17,752 bases of DNA. Source: an uncultured Lachnospiraceae bacterium. GTDB taxonomy: Bacteria; Bacillota; Clostridia; Lachnospirales; Lachnospiraceae. Positions within the stretch are counted from its first letter, which is position 1. Each line of letters begins with the position of its first letter. A program made the position numbers and the translations under genes. Of this stretch, positions 1 through 6,316 are shown piece by piece. The DNA is taken from positions 1 through 17,752 of the forward strand of contig CAMPAX010000024.1 of NCBI GenBank assembly GCA_946633495.1, read 5' to 3'. A model generated the notes under the pieces. It was not told where the DNA came from. It saw only the letters and a list, made by a program, of their open reading frames with translations, and searched no databases.

Positions 1-97
1 TTCCCTGCGGCGGCATCTGGCCTCCCTGAGGCATCATTCCCTGCGGCGGCATCTGACCTCCCTGGGGCATCATTCCCTGCGGCGGCATCTGACCTCC
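1..97 (-). repeat. 36-bp tandem coding repeat (12-residue unit)
   Basis: Two complete 36-bp copies (1-36, 37-72) and a 25-bp partial copy (73-97) are visible, differing at two positions between the full copies (A/G changes at equivalent positions 20 and 30). The array continues past the window edge. Read on the minus strand each unit encodes MPPQGMMPQGGQ in frame, so this is a protein linker repeat rather than a CRISPR or intergenic repeat. Confidence 0.9.
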
Positions 98-712
98 TGC
101 ACGGTTTCTCATTACCTCCATACGATTCACTTTGCCGCTTGTCGCATCCGCAACAGCCGTGATCAGCATTTCATTGACCAGCGCCTGGAAACGTTCCATA
201 CTGAACTGGAACGCATTGATTTCAGTTAAAAGGCGCGCAACGTAATTGTCACGATCCGCCTCATCAAATTTCATTTTTGCAACCAAATCCCTGAAAAATG
301 CGGGAATTTCAGAGATATCCATCGTTCCCTGTTTGATCGGAGCAAACATGCAGATAGTCTGCTGATTCTGTGGATTCACGAAAATGTATTCGTCATTCTT
401 TACGATATAGCTCACCGGTATTCCCTGAGAGCCCGCAGATAATGTGATTGACAGATTCTTTAAAAATGTCAGTACTTCCTGCTTCCTCAAAGGTTTTTGG
501 ATCAGTGAATTGAGCGTTGGAAAATCCGGAACATTTGCTACCAGTTCCCGTCGTCCACCGACGTCGATATACTGCAGCTGCATTAAGCCCTGCACCGGTG
601 TGGTTCTTGCTCGATCCGCTGCCCGGTCATCAAATATATCCATCCCCTGCAGCTGATACCGAAGTGTCTGATAGCCATCCATTTTGTCAATATTGATCCC
701 ATACTTTTTCAT
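1..712 (-). CDS. DUF6382-like protein with Pro/Gln/Met/Gly repeats, 3' end off the window
   Basis: The frame is open from an ATG at 712 (GGGGGA ribosome site 8 bases upstream) to the left edge, giving at least 237 residues; the C-terminus is missing. No signal peptide or membrane segment is visible. Residues 40-190 resemble in spacing and pattern the N-terminal domain of the upstream FHA protein: a short beta region, a leucine-rich helix (EVLTFLKNLSITL), a strand with IFVNPQ, CMFAPI, then a helix with FFRDLVAKMKFDEAD and a final helix. This matches what I know of DUF6382-type domains, so the two genes look like paralogs. From about residue 207 the protein becomes a GGQMPPQGMMPQ tandem repeat, probably a flexible linker to an unseen C-terminal domain. 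It is probably transcribed with the FHA gene, or from a weak extended -10 element in the gap. Function unknown. Confidence 0.75.
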   Translation of the reverse strand, partial: MKKYGINIDKMDGYQTLRYQLQGMDIFDDRAADRARTTPVQGLMQLQYIDVGGRRELVANVPDFPTLNSLIQKPLRKQEVLTFLKNLSITLSAGSQGIPVSYIVKNDEYIFVNPQNQQTICMFAPIKQGTMDISEIPAFFRDLVAKMKFDEADRDNYVARLLTEINAFQFSMERFQALVNEMLITAVADATSGKVNRMEVMRNRAGGQMPPQGMMPQGGQMPPQGMMPQGGQMPPQG

Positions 713-930
713 GCCACACTTCCCCCAATTCTATCTCTCTGGATTATCACATTCTATCATTTCTCTCCGAGTGTGAAACACTCGTCAAGGGTCCCCATCA
801 TGCGTATCTCCGAGTGCTTCGCACCCGCCTGGTCACAGCTTTCACCGTATACATCCGCGAAAACCTCTGCGTTTTTGAGCAAGCTCGCCCTCAGTGGATT
901 CCGCGGGTGTGCATGGCTCAATGTTACGTA
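713..930 (-). other. Intergenic segment with mini-hairpins and a weak extended -10
   Basis: This 218-bp gap separates the FHA gene from its downstream paralog. It holds three short perfect hairpins: 768-784 (CGAGTGT / ACACTCG, 7 bp, 3-base loop), 814-824 (GTGC-TTC-GCAC) and 877-886 (GAGC-AA-GCTC). None is followed by a convincing T-run on the minus strand. A TGATAGAAT extended -10 (TAGAAT at 756..751) lies 38 bases upstream of the downstream start, with a poor TTTCAC 16 bases before it. The downstream gene may therefore have its own weak promoter. The hairpins could be RNA processing or pausing sites; that is inference. Confidence 0.4.
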
Positions 931-2592
931 TCAGTATTTGAACATGAAGTCTTCGCCGCCAAGGCTGATCACCGCATTATTGGTGAGCAGCATCTCTTCC
1001 CCGTCAGCCAGCTCATGATCGTTCACGTAAGTATGATTCGTAGACTTGTTATCCTTGATGTAGTATCCGTCATCCTTCTTGGTAATGATCGCATGCTGTC
1101 TGGATATAGCTCCATTTCCGCTGACTGTATAATCTACGCCACGGTTTGCCTTTCCGATCTTGAATACGTTCTTCGTGATCATGGTCCGTTCCTTTGTATT
1201 TACACGAAGCAGATACGGATTGATCTTCAAGGTTGAAGTATCAGTCTTGGAAGGTGCCGGCTTCTCCGCCTCTTTCTCTTCCTTCTTCTCGGGAATCGAT
1301 TCAACTATGGTATTCTTCTTGTCTTTCTCTTTCTTATTCTTTGAAGAACTGGAGACCTCTTTCATATCATCCGACACATCCGGTGCATCCGATTTGAGAA
1401 GCTCTGTGTTGGTTGTGTCTCCTGTCTCCTGAATGATCTCAGCTTCCTGGGCTGCCGCATTCTGGATCAAAGCTGCCCGGCTGACCTTAATATTCTTTCC
1501 GCCGGTCTGTCTTACTCCACGGGCCAGATTCTTCGCCTCTTCCTTGAGACGTTCCGCCTCTGCCGTCAGCCTTCTTAATCTTTCTTCATCATCCAGTTCC
1601 TCATCGTTGTCAGCTTTCGGGCTCTCAGATTCTTCCTCTGAAACCGCCTCATCTGCTTCTTCCGTTTCGGATTCTGCCGTCTCTGTCTCTTCCGCCTCAG
1701 CTGATTCTGTCTCTTCCTCCGCCTCAGCCTCGGCTTCCTCTTCTGCCTCAGCCTCTTCTGCCTCGGCTGTCATTTCTTCCGCTTCTTCTGTTTCTTCGGT
1801 TTCTTCGGTTTCGGCTGCCGCATCAGTGGTTTCGACTTCCGTCGTCTCCTGAACAGCCTCCTCCATCTCTACATCATCCTCGTCATCGCCGATCTCCGGC
1901 AAAGCCTCGCCCTCACCTGCCAGACCATCCATAAAGCTGGCGATATCTTTCTCCTCCGGTTCCGGAACCGCACTGTTTACGATCTCTCCGTCTTCCGTGG
2001 AAATGCTTTCCTGCTCGTCGAATTCGATTCCATCATCTTCCATCAGCGCTTCGGTCAGGCCGATCAGATTCCGAAGATTGAAGTTATCACCGTTTATAAA
2101 AGCCAAAAGCGTTCCGACATAGGTCAGATCACCATTAATATCATACTTGAAATTAGCGATCAGCTGACGTACAAAGCCCTTGAATTCCACGGATACCGCA
2201 GATTCTCCTTCCACCGGCAGGCAGATGAACTGCATCTTCATGGTATCCTGATCAACATACATAAAACCTTTATGAAGAAGAATGTAAGCCAGATGAAGTG
2301 CCTGCTCCTTGCAGCTGATAAGTCCGAGTGCAATATTCCGCAGGATCTTAAGAACCGTTTCCTTGTTTACCACGCCGGCAGTAAATTTCTCCAGAGACAC
2401 GAGTCCCGAGATATCATAGGTCAGGTAATCATAATCCTCATCCTGTTCAAAGATCACATGAACCAGATCCAGAGGATCCTGCTCCTCCATATAATCCAAC
2501 GTATCCTCGTCCAGCTCCATCCCCTCACCCATGATATAGGTCAGGTAACGCTCCTTACCGATGGTCTTTGCGTGAAAACTGAAACTTCTCAT
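931..2592 (-). CDS. DUF6382-like N-domain, acidic linker and C-terminal FHA domain protein
   Basis: Encodes 553 residues. The start is the ATG at 2592 because GGGGAGGAA lies about 6 bases upstream; an earlier in-frame start at 2628 has no such site. Residues 1-187 form a DUF6382-like domain. Residues 240-325 are an extreme Glu/Ala/Thr-rich acidic tract, followed by a charged helix (about 333-360), a lysine-rich stretch and an FHA domain at about 470-553. The FHA signature is visible: FKIGK, SRQHA (497-501), DNKSTNHTYVN, ending GGEDFMFKY. FHA domains bind phosphothreonine peptides, so the protein is probably a cytosolic scaffold or signalling adaptor; the usual NGT is NHT here (519-521). No membrane segment is seen. 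It lies 57 bp downstream of mltG and upstream of a paralog. DUF6382-FHA proteins often sit near secretion or pilus loci in Clostridia, but no such partner is in this window. Confidence 0.85.
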   Translation of the reverse strand: MRSFSFHAKTIGKERYLTYIMGEGMELDEDTLDYMEEQDPLDLVHVIFEQDEDYDYLTYDISGLVSLEKFTAGVVNKETVLKILRNIALGLISCKEQALHLAYILLHKGFMYVDQDTMKMQFICLPVEGESAVSVEFKGFVRQLIANFKYDINGDLTYVGTLLAFINGDNFNLRNLIGLTEALMEDDGIEFDEQESISTEDGEIVNSAVPEPEEKDIASFMDGLAGEGEALPEIGDDEDDVEMEEAVQETTEVETTDAAAETEETEETEEAEEMTAEAEEAEAEEEAEAEAEEETESAEAEETETAESETEEADEAVSEEESESPKADNDEELDDEERLRRLTAEAERLKEEAKNLARGVRQTGGKNIKVSRAALIQNAAAQEAEIIQETGDTTNTELLKSDAPDVSDDMKEVSSSSKNKKEKDKKNTIVESIPEKKEEKEAEKPAPSKTDTSTLKINPYLLRVNTKERTMITKNVFKIGKANRGVDYTVSGNGAISRQHAIITKKDDGYYIKDNKSTNHTYVNDHELADGEEMLLTNNAVISLGGEDFMFKY

Positions 2593-2649
2593 TTTTCTTC
2601 CTCCCCTTTTATGATGTCTGAATTTCAAGTTCGTAGTATTTACCGCGCT

Positions 2650-3774
2650 CTATTCCTCTTCTTCGGACTCTTCTTCCTCGCGCTTCATATCCTCAACGGT
2701 AACACCGTTGACGCTGTTCTCGTGATCCTCATAATTCCTGTAAAATGCATGTTCCCCGGACTCTTCATCTACGATGTGGTAATAATAATAGTCATGTTCC
2801 ATGGGGTACAGCACCGCATCAATACAGGCAATTCCCGGATTGCAGATCGGACCTGCCGGGAGTCCCTTATATTTATACGTGTTGAATCTGGATTCCACTT
2901 CCAGATCCTCGTAAAGAACTTCTTCCTTGTCATACATTCCCTTGGTGATGGGGTAAAGAACCGTAGAGTCGATCTGCAGAAGCATATCGTCCTTCAGACG
3001 GTTGTTGATGACACCGGCGATCACCGGCCGTTCATCCGCAACGCGGCACTCACGTTCGATCATGGCCGCCATATTGACTACCTGATAGGAATTGAGTCCC
3101 AGCTCTTCCGCTCTTGCCTGTCGTTCATCGTCGTAATACACCATAAATGTATCCAGCATCCAGTACACCAGAGACTCTGCCGTGGTATCCTTGGTGATGT
3201 CATAGGTAGCAGGGAAGAGATATCCTTCCAGCCGATACCGTACCGGCACACCGTTCGGAACATCTTCCAAAAACGGGAACTTGGTCCGGGTCACGGATTT
3301 GCATGCATTGATGAACTCATCTGCAGTGCAGATATCCAGCTTCTCACAGCGCGCGGCGATCTGATCGATGGTGAAGCCCTCGGGCACCACCAGCTTCTGG
3401 ATCACGCCGCCCGTCTCATCCTCCTTGGACATGATCTCCATCATTTCCAAAGTGTTCATCCCGGTGTTCAGCGTATATGTTCCGTGCTTCAACTCCCCGC
3501 GGAACTGAGAGGACTGAAGGCGGTCCACAAATGCGCCCTCATACTTGATCAACCCCTTCCGGTAAAGGATATGGGCGATCTCCTTCACAGATGCATTCTC
3601 CGGGATCACGACCTTCACATCCTGCCCGGCAGTGGTGGAAGTATTCGTAAGCTCCGCATTATAAGCCTCTTTATATTCTTTATAACGGTCCATGATGATC
3701 ATTCCGAGAGCGATCAAAGCAACCAGACCGATCATGAATTTTACAAGCTTGACTGAAAATTTGCCCGGGGTCAT
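2650..3774 (-). CDS. mltG: Endolytic murein transglycosylase MltG (YceG-like)
   Basis: Encodes 374 residues. MltG cleaves nascent peptidoglycan glycan strands at the outer face of the membrane, terminating their elongation. One N-terminal membrane segment spans about residues 8-28. A LysM-like region follows at about 53-118, then the YceG catalytic domain with EGYLFPATYD (183-192), MAAMIERE (235-242, with E240 the probable catalytic glutamate), LLQIDSTVLYP (265-275) and RFNTYKYKGLPAGPICNPG (296-314). The length is normal. The tail is strongly acidic (KREEEESEEEE). The ATG at 3774 is preferred over the upstream in-frame start at 3849 because GGAGGG lies about 8 bases upstream and because the protein then begins just before the membrane segment. 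It heads a likely operon with the FHA gene and has a recognisable promoter at 3892-3920. Confidence 0.95.
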   Translation of the reverse strand: MTPGKFSVKLVKFMIGLVALIALGMIIMDRYKEYKEAYNAELTNTSTTAGQDVKVVIPENASVKEIAHILYRKGLIKYEGAFVDRLQSSQFRGELKHGTYTLNTGMNTLEMMEIMSKEDETGGVIQKLVVPEGFTIDQIAARCEKLDICTADEFINACKSVTRTKFPFLEDVPNGVPVRYRLEGYLFPATYDITKDTTAESLVYWMLDTFMVYYDDERQARAEELGLNSYQVVNMAAMIERECRVADERPVIAGVINNRLKDDMLLQIDSTVLYPITKGMYDKEEVLYEDLEVESRFNTYKYKGLPAGPICNPGIACIDAVLYPMEHDYYYYHIVDEESGEHAFYRNYEDHENSVNGVTVEDMKREEEESEEEE

Positions 3775-3882
3775 AACCCGAACCCTCCTGAATACATTCG
3801 TTATTCTGTAACATAGGCAATCCGTACACCTGGAATCATTTACGCACACAAAAAAGGCATACTTGCACTAATTCTACAATAA

Positions 3883-3900
3883 TGCTATCATATAATAGCA
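3883..3900 (+). promoter_or_regulatory. Dyad covering the divergent -10 boxes of mltG and the cyclophilin gene
   Basis: TGCTAT (3883-3888) and ATAGCA (3895-3900) form a 6-bp perfect inverted repeat around CATATA. A perfect plus-strand TATAAT sits at 3891-3896, 65 bases upstream of the cyclophilin start, but the region 17 bases before it (CTAATT) is a poor -35. The dyad could be an operator controlling both directions; no regulator is encoded nearby, so this is inference. Confidence 0.35.
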
Positions 3901-3920
3901 CTTTTCGCAGAAAATAGCAA
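3892..3920 (-). promoter_or_regulatory. Probable sigma-A promoter of mltG
   Basis: On the minus strand TTGCTA (3920..3915) and TATTAT (3897..3892) are separated by exactly 17 bases. The start codon of mltG lies about 118 bases downstream of the -10. The -10 overlaps a TATAAT on the opposite strand (3891-3896). Confidence 0.55.
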
Positions 3921-3961
3921 GGCGGAAAGAGACTATTCCGACCATTTCAGGAGGTATTATT

Positions 3962-4507
3962 TTGGCTGACGCAAACAAAAATCCTATCGTAACGATCACC
4001 ATGAATAATGGTGGTGTAATGAAGCTGGAGCTCTATCCGGAAGTCGCTCCGAACACCGTGAACAACTTCATCTCTCTGGTAAAAAAGGAGTTCTATAATG
4101 GGCTCATCTTCCATCGTGTCATCAAGGGCTTCATGATCCAGGGCGGCTGCCCCGACGGACAAGGGACCGGCGGACCCGGCTATTCCATCAAAGGCGAATT
4201 TGCTGAAAACGGCGTGAAGAACGATTTAAAGCACACCCGCGGCGTACTCTCCATGGCACGTTCCATGCGCCCGGATTCCGCAGGCTCTCAGTTTTTCATC
4301 ATGCATAAGGATTCACCGCATCTTGACGGATCCTATGCGGCCTTCGGCAAGCTGATCGAGGGTGAGGAAGTACTGGATGCCATTGCCAACACACGTACAG
4401 ACTGGAACGACAGGCCGTCAGAAGACCAGACTATGATGACCGTAACCGTGGACACCTTCGGCGTTGATTATCCGGAACCGGTGATGATTGCGGACGAACG
4501 ACGGTAA
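3962..4507 (+). CDS. Cyclophilin-type peptidyl-prolyl cis-trans isomerase
   Basis: Encodes 181 residues starting with TTG at 3962; AGGAGG at 3949-3954 lies 7 bases upstream and fixes the start. It catalyses cis-trans isomerisation of X-Pro bonds during protein folding. The cyclophilin fold is clear: TITMNNGGVMKLELYPEVAP near the N-terminus, FHRVIKGFMIQGG (active-site Arg in FHR and the F-M-Q of GFMIQGG), GTGGPGYSIKGEF, AGSQFFI and LDGSYAAFGKLIEG. No signal peptide or lipobox is present, so a cytosolic location is expected. The position equivalent to human CypA Trp121 is His (HLDG), as in many bacterial cyclophilins. The C-terminal end is slightly longer than the core fold. It is a single-gene unit closed by a hairpin terminator. 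Confidence 0.95.
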   Translation: MADANKNPIVTITMNNGGVMKLELYPEVAPNTVNNFISLVKKEFYNGLIFHRVIKGFMIQGGCPDGQGTGGPGYSIKGEFAENGVKNDLKHTRGVLSMARSMRPDSAGSQFFIMHKDSPHLDGSYAAFGKLIEGEEVLDAIANTRTDWNDRPSEDQTMMTVTVDTFGVDYPEPVMIADERR

Positions 4508-4570
4508 AAGTCAGGAAATATCAAAGTTTTCCACAGTATGGATCTTCCGGAAAACCGTCTGTTATTCAAG

Positions 4571-4604
4571 AAAGGGACATGGCAGGTGCCACGTCCCTTT
4601 TTCT
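4571..4604 (+). terminator. Rho-independent terminator, probably bidirectional
   Basis: AAAGGGAC (4571-4578) pairs with GTCCCTTT (4593-4600), with an inner TGGCA/TGCCA stem, followed by TTTTTCT on the plus strand. It ends the cyclophilin gene 64 bp after its stop. It also lies 19 bp beyond the stop of the convergent decarboxylase-like gene; the minus-strand T-run (CCCTTTCTT) is weaker but usable. Confidence 0.85.
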
Positions 4605-4622
4605 ATGCTCCGGCCTCTGCCG

Positions 4623-5873
4623 TCACACATCCCAATATCCGTCCAGAGTTGCAAAATAATCCTCCACCGTTTCCGGTCTTCGGATCTGCACCACGGATCC
4701 ATCCTCCCGGAGCAGCAGTTCCGCAGAATGCAGCCGCCCGTTGTAGTTATAGCCCATGGCAAAACCGTGAGCCCCCGTATCATGGATCACAAGATAATCG
4801 CCCATATCGATCTTCGGCAGCTGCCGGTCGATGGCGAATTTGTCATTGTTCTCACAGAGCGAACCGGTCACATCATAGGTATGATCACAGGGCGCGTCTT
4901 CCTTTCCGAGAACCGTGATATGATGATACGCCCCGTACATGGCCGGGCGCATCAGATTTGCCGCACAGGCATCCACTCCGATATATTCCTTGTAGATATG
5001 CTTCTCGTGGATCGCTTTCGTAACCAGATGTCCATAGGGTGCCAGCATAAACCGCCCGGATTCCGTGAAAATGCTTACATTTCCCATCCCCGCCGGAACA
5101 AGAACTTCTTCATATACCTTGCGGACGCCTTCGCCGATCACAGCGATATCATTTCCTTCCTGATCCGGTTTGTATGGGATCCCGATCCCACCGGAAAGGT
5201 TGATAAAGGAAATCTCCACGCCCGTCTTCTCCCTGATCTCCACCACGAGGCGGAACAGGATCCCCGCCAGTGTCGGGTAGTAATCGTTGGTCACGGTATT
5301 GCTTGCAAGAAATGCATGGATCCCGAATTCCTTTGCCCCATGAGCCGCCAGATAGCTGTACGCCTCCATCAGCTGGTCTTTGGTCATTCCATACTTTGAA
5401 TCCCCGGGATTGTCCATGATCGCATTGGCGATCTCGAAAAATCCGCCCGGATTGAAGCGGCAGGAGATCCGCTCCGGAATCCCGCAGGTCTTCTCCAGAA
5501 GCGGGATATGTGTGATATCATCCAGATTAATGGTTGCTCCAAGCTTTGCAGCATAAGCAAATTCCTCTGCCGGGGTATCGTTGGAGGAGAACATGATCTC
5601 TTTCCCCACAATGCCGCAGCGTTCGGACATCATAAGCTCTGCCAGAGAAGAGCAGTCCGTCCCGCAGCCCTCCTGATGCAAAATCTTCAGGATCGTCGGG
5701 TTCGGCGTTGCTTTTACGGCAAAATACTCCTTAAAGCCCTGATTCCACGCAAATGCCTGCTTCATTTTCCGTGCATTTTCCCGAATCCCCTTTTCGTCAT
5801 AAATATGAAAGGGTGTGGGGTATTTTGTTACAATCTCTTCAATCTGCGCCTTGGTTACAAATGGTGTTTTCAA
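4623..5873 (-). CDS. lysA: Diaminopimelate decarboxylase-like PLP enzyme (divergent fold-III decarboxylase)
   Basis: Encodes 416 residues from a TTG at 5873 with AGGAA about 8 bases upstream. It belongs to the alanine-racemase-fold PLP decarboxylases whose best-known member converts meso-diaminopimelate to lysine. Visible motifs: YFAVKA with the PLP lysine K54, EGCGTDCSS (68-76), NPGG (141-144), DSKYGM, SGGIGIPY (228-234), ESGR (271-274), CENND with the catalytic-type Cys340, and DTGAHGFAMGYNYNGR near the end. Several classical motifs are altered: HxGS reads FLAS, with Phe188 where the PLP-stacking His is expected, GGG reads SGG, EPGR reads ESGR, and CESGD reads CENND. The substrate is therefore not certain; another carboxylated amine is possible. 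It is probably co-transcribed with a 39-codon ORF overlapping its start and ends at a shared terminator. Confidence 0.8.
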   Translation of the reverse strand: MKTPFVTKAQIEEIVTKYPTPFHIYDEKGIRENARKMKQAFAWNQGFKEYFAVKATPNPTILKILHQEGCGTDCSSLAELMMSERCGIVGKEIMFSSNDTPAEEFAYAAKLGATINLDDITHIPLLEKTCGIPERISCRFNPGGFFEIANAIMDNPGDSKYGMTKDQLMEAYSYLAAHGAKEFGIHAFLASNTVTNDYYPTLAGILFRLVVEIREKTGVEISFINLSGGIGIPYKPDQEGNDIAVIGEGVRKVYEEVLVPAGMGNVSIFTESGRFMLAPYGHLVTKAIHEKHIYKEYIGVDACAANLMRPAMYGAYHHITVLGKEDAPCDHTYDVTGSLCENNDKFAIDRQLPKIDMGDYLVIHDTGAHGFAMGYNYNGRLHSAELLLREDGSVVQIRRPETVEDYFATLDGYWDV

Positions 5874-5989
5874 TTGAGGTTCCTGCCTTTCAAAAACGGT
5901 ATAAACTCACCATTCTCTTTGATGAATCCGTTTTTCTCCATATATTTTCTTTCTGCATCCGTCAGCCGCCGTACAAAGCTTTCAGCCAT
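5870..5989 (-). CDS. Possible 39-residue small protein overlapping the decarboxylase start
   Basis: An ATG at 5989 (GGGGAA 7 bases upstream) opens a frame of 39 residues, MAESFVRRLTDAERKYMEKN and onward, ending FLKGRNLN. Its TGA (5872..5870) overlaps the TTG start of the next gene in the sequence ATTGA, the arrangement expected for translational coupling. A longer version could begin at 6004. The composition is charged and protein-like with no membrane segment. No family is recognised. It could be a coupling leader peptide or a genuine small protein. Confidence 0.4.
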   Translation of the reverse strand: MAESFVRRLTDAERKYMEKNGFIKENGEFIPFLKGRNLN

Positions 5990-6017
5990 TCCTGCATTCC
6001 CCATATTCCGGCTTTTT

Positions 6018-6075
6018 TACGAAACGCCTGTCACCGGCTTGTTTTCGTATACGACGTACTTACATAAGTATACCA
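6018..6075 (-). promoter_or_regulatory. Promoter (extended -10) and leader hairpin of the small ORF/decarboxylase unit
   Basis: TGGTATACT is an extended -10, with TATACT at 6072..6067 and TGG at 6075..6073; the -35 region is poor. About 20 bases further on the leader can fold as a stem pairing 6049..6041 (TACGAAAAC) with 6025..6018 (GTTTCGTA), with an inner GCC/GGC pair, followed by six A residues and the small ORF. Transcription probably starts near 6060. Confidence 0.45.
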
Positions 6076-6125
6076 TGTTCTCTTTGGGATTTCATCAGAT
6101 TTTAAGAAATTGTCATAGAAACAAA

Positions 6126-6153
6126 TGAACCCACTGGGCAATCAGTGGGTTCA
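6126..6153 (-). terminator. Probable terminator after the 876-residue protein gene
   Basis: TGAACCCACT (6126-6135) and AGTGGGTTCA (6144-6153) form a perfect 10-bp stem with an 8-base loop. On the minus strand it is followed by TTTGTTTCT, a modest T-rich run. It lies about 165 bp beyond the stop at 6317 and just upstream of the next minus-strand promoter, so it would insulate the two units. In the stretch between it and the stop (6154-6316) I see no gene or other clear signal. Confidence 0.55.
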
Positions 6154-6316
6154 AAGGTATGAAAAAATGTGGGGGAAGGTATAGATTCCTTCAATTGGAA
6201 CAATTACATGATATCAATGAAATATGTCGAAGTTGGGTATAAACTGTGAAGAAAGCGTGAAAACACAAGCCCTGCTTTACATAAGTCCCCTTTCTTGCCT
6301 CATATTCTCTTGATTC

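Noticed and set aside
1..97. CRISPR-like 36-bp repeats
   Set aside because: The copies are contiguous without spacers and encode an in-frame 12-residue protein repeat.
2272..3756. A 494-codon plus-strand frame
   Set aside because: It is antisense to mltG and the FHA gene, whose motifs and ribosome sites are clear; its composition is not protein-like.
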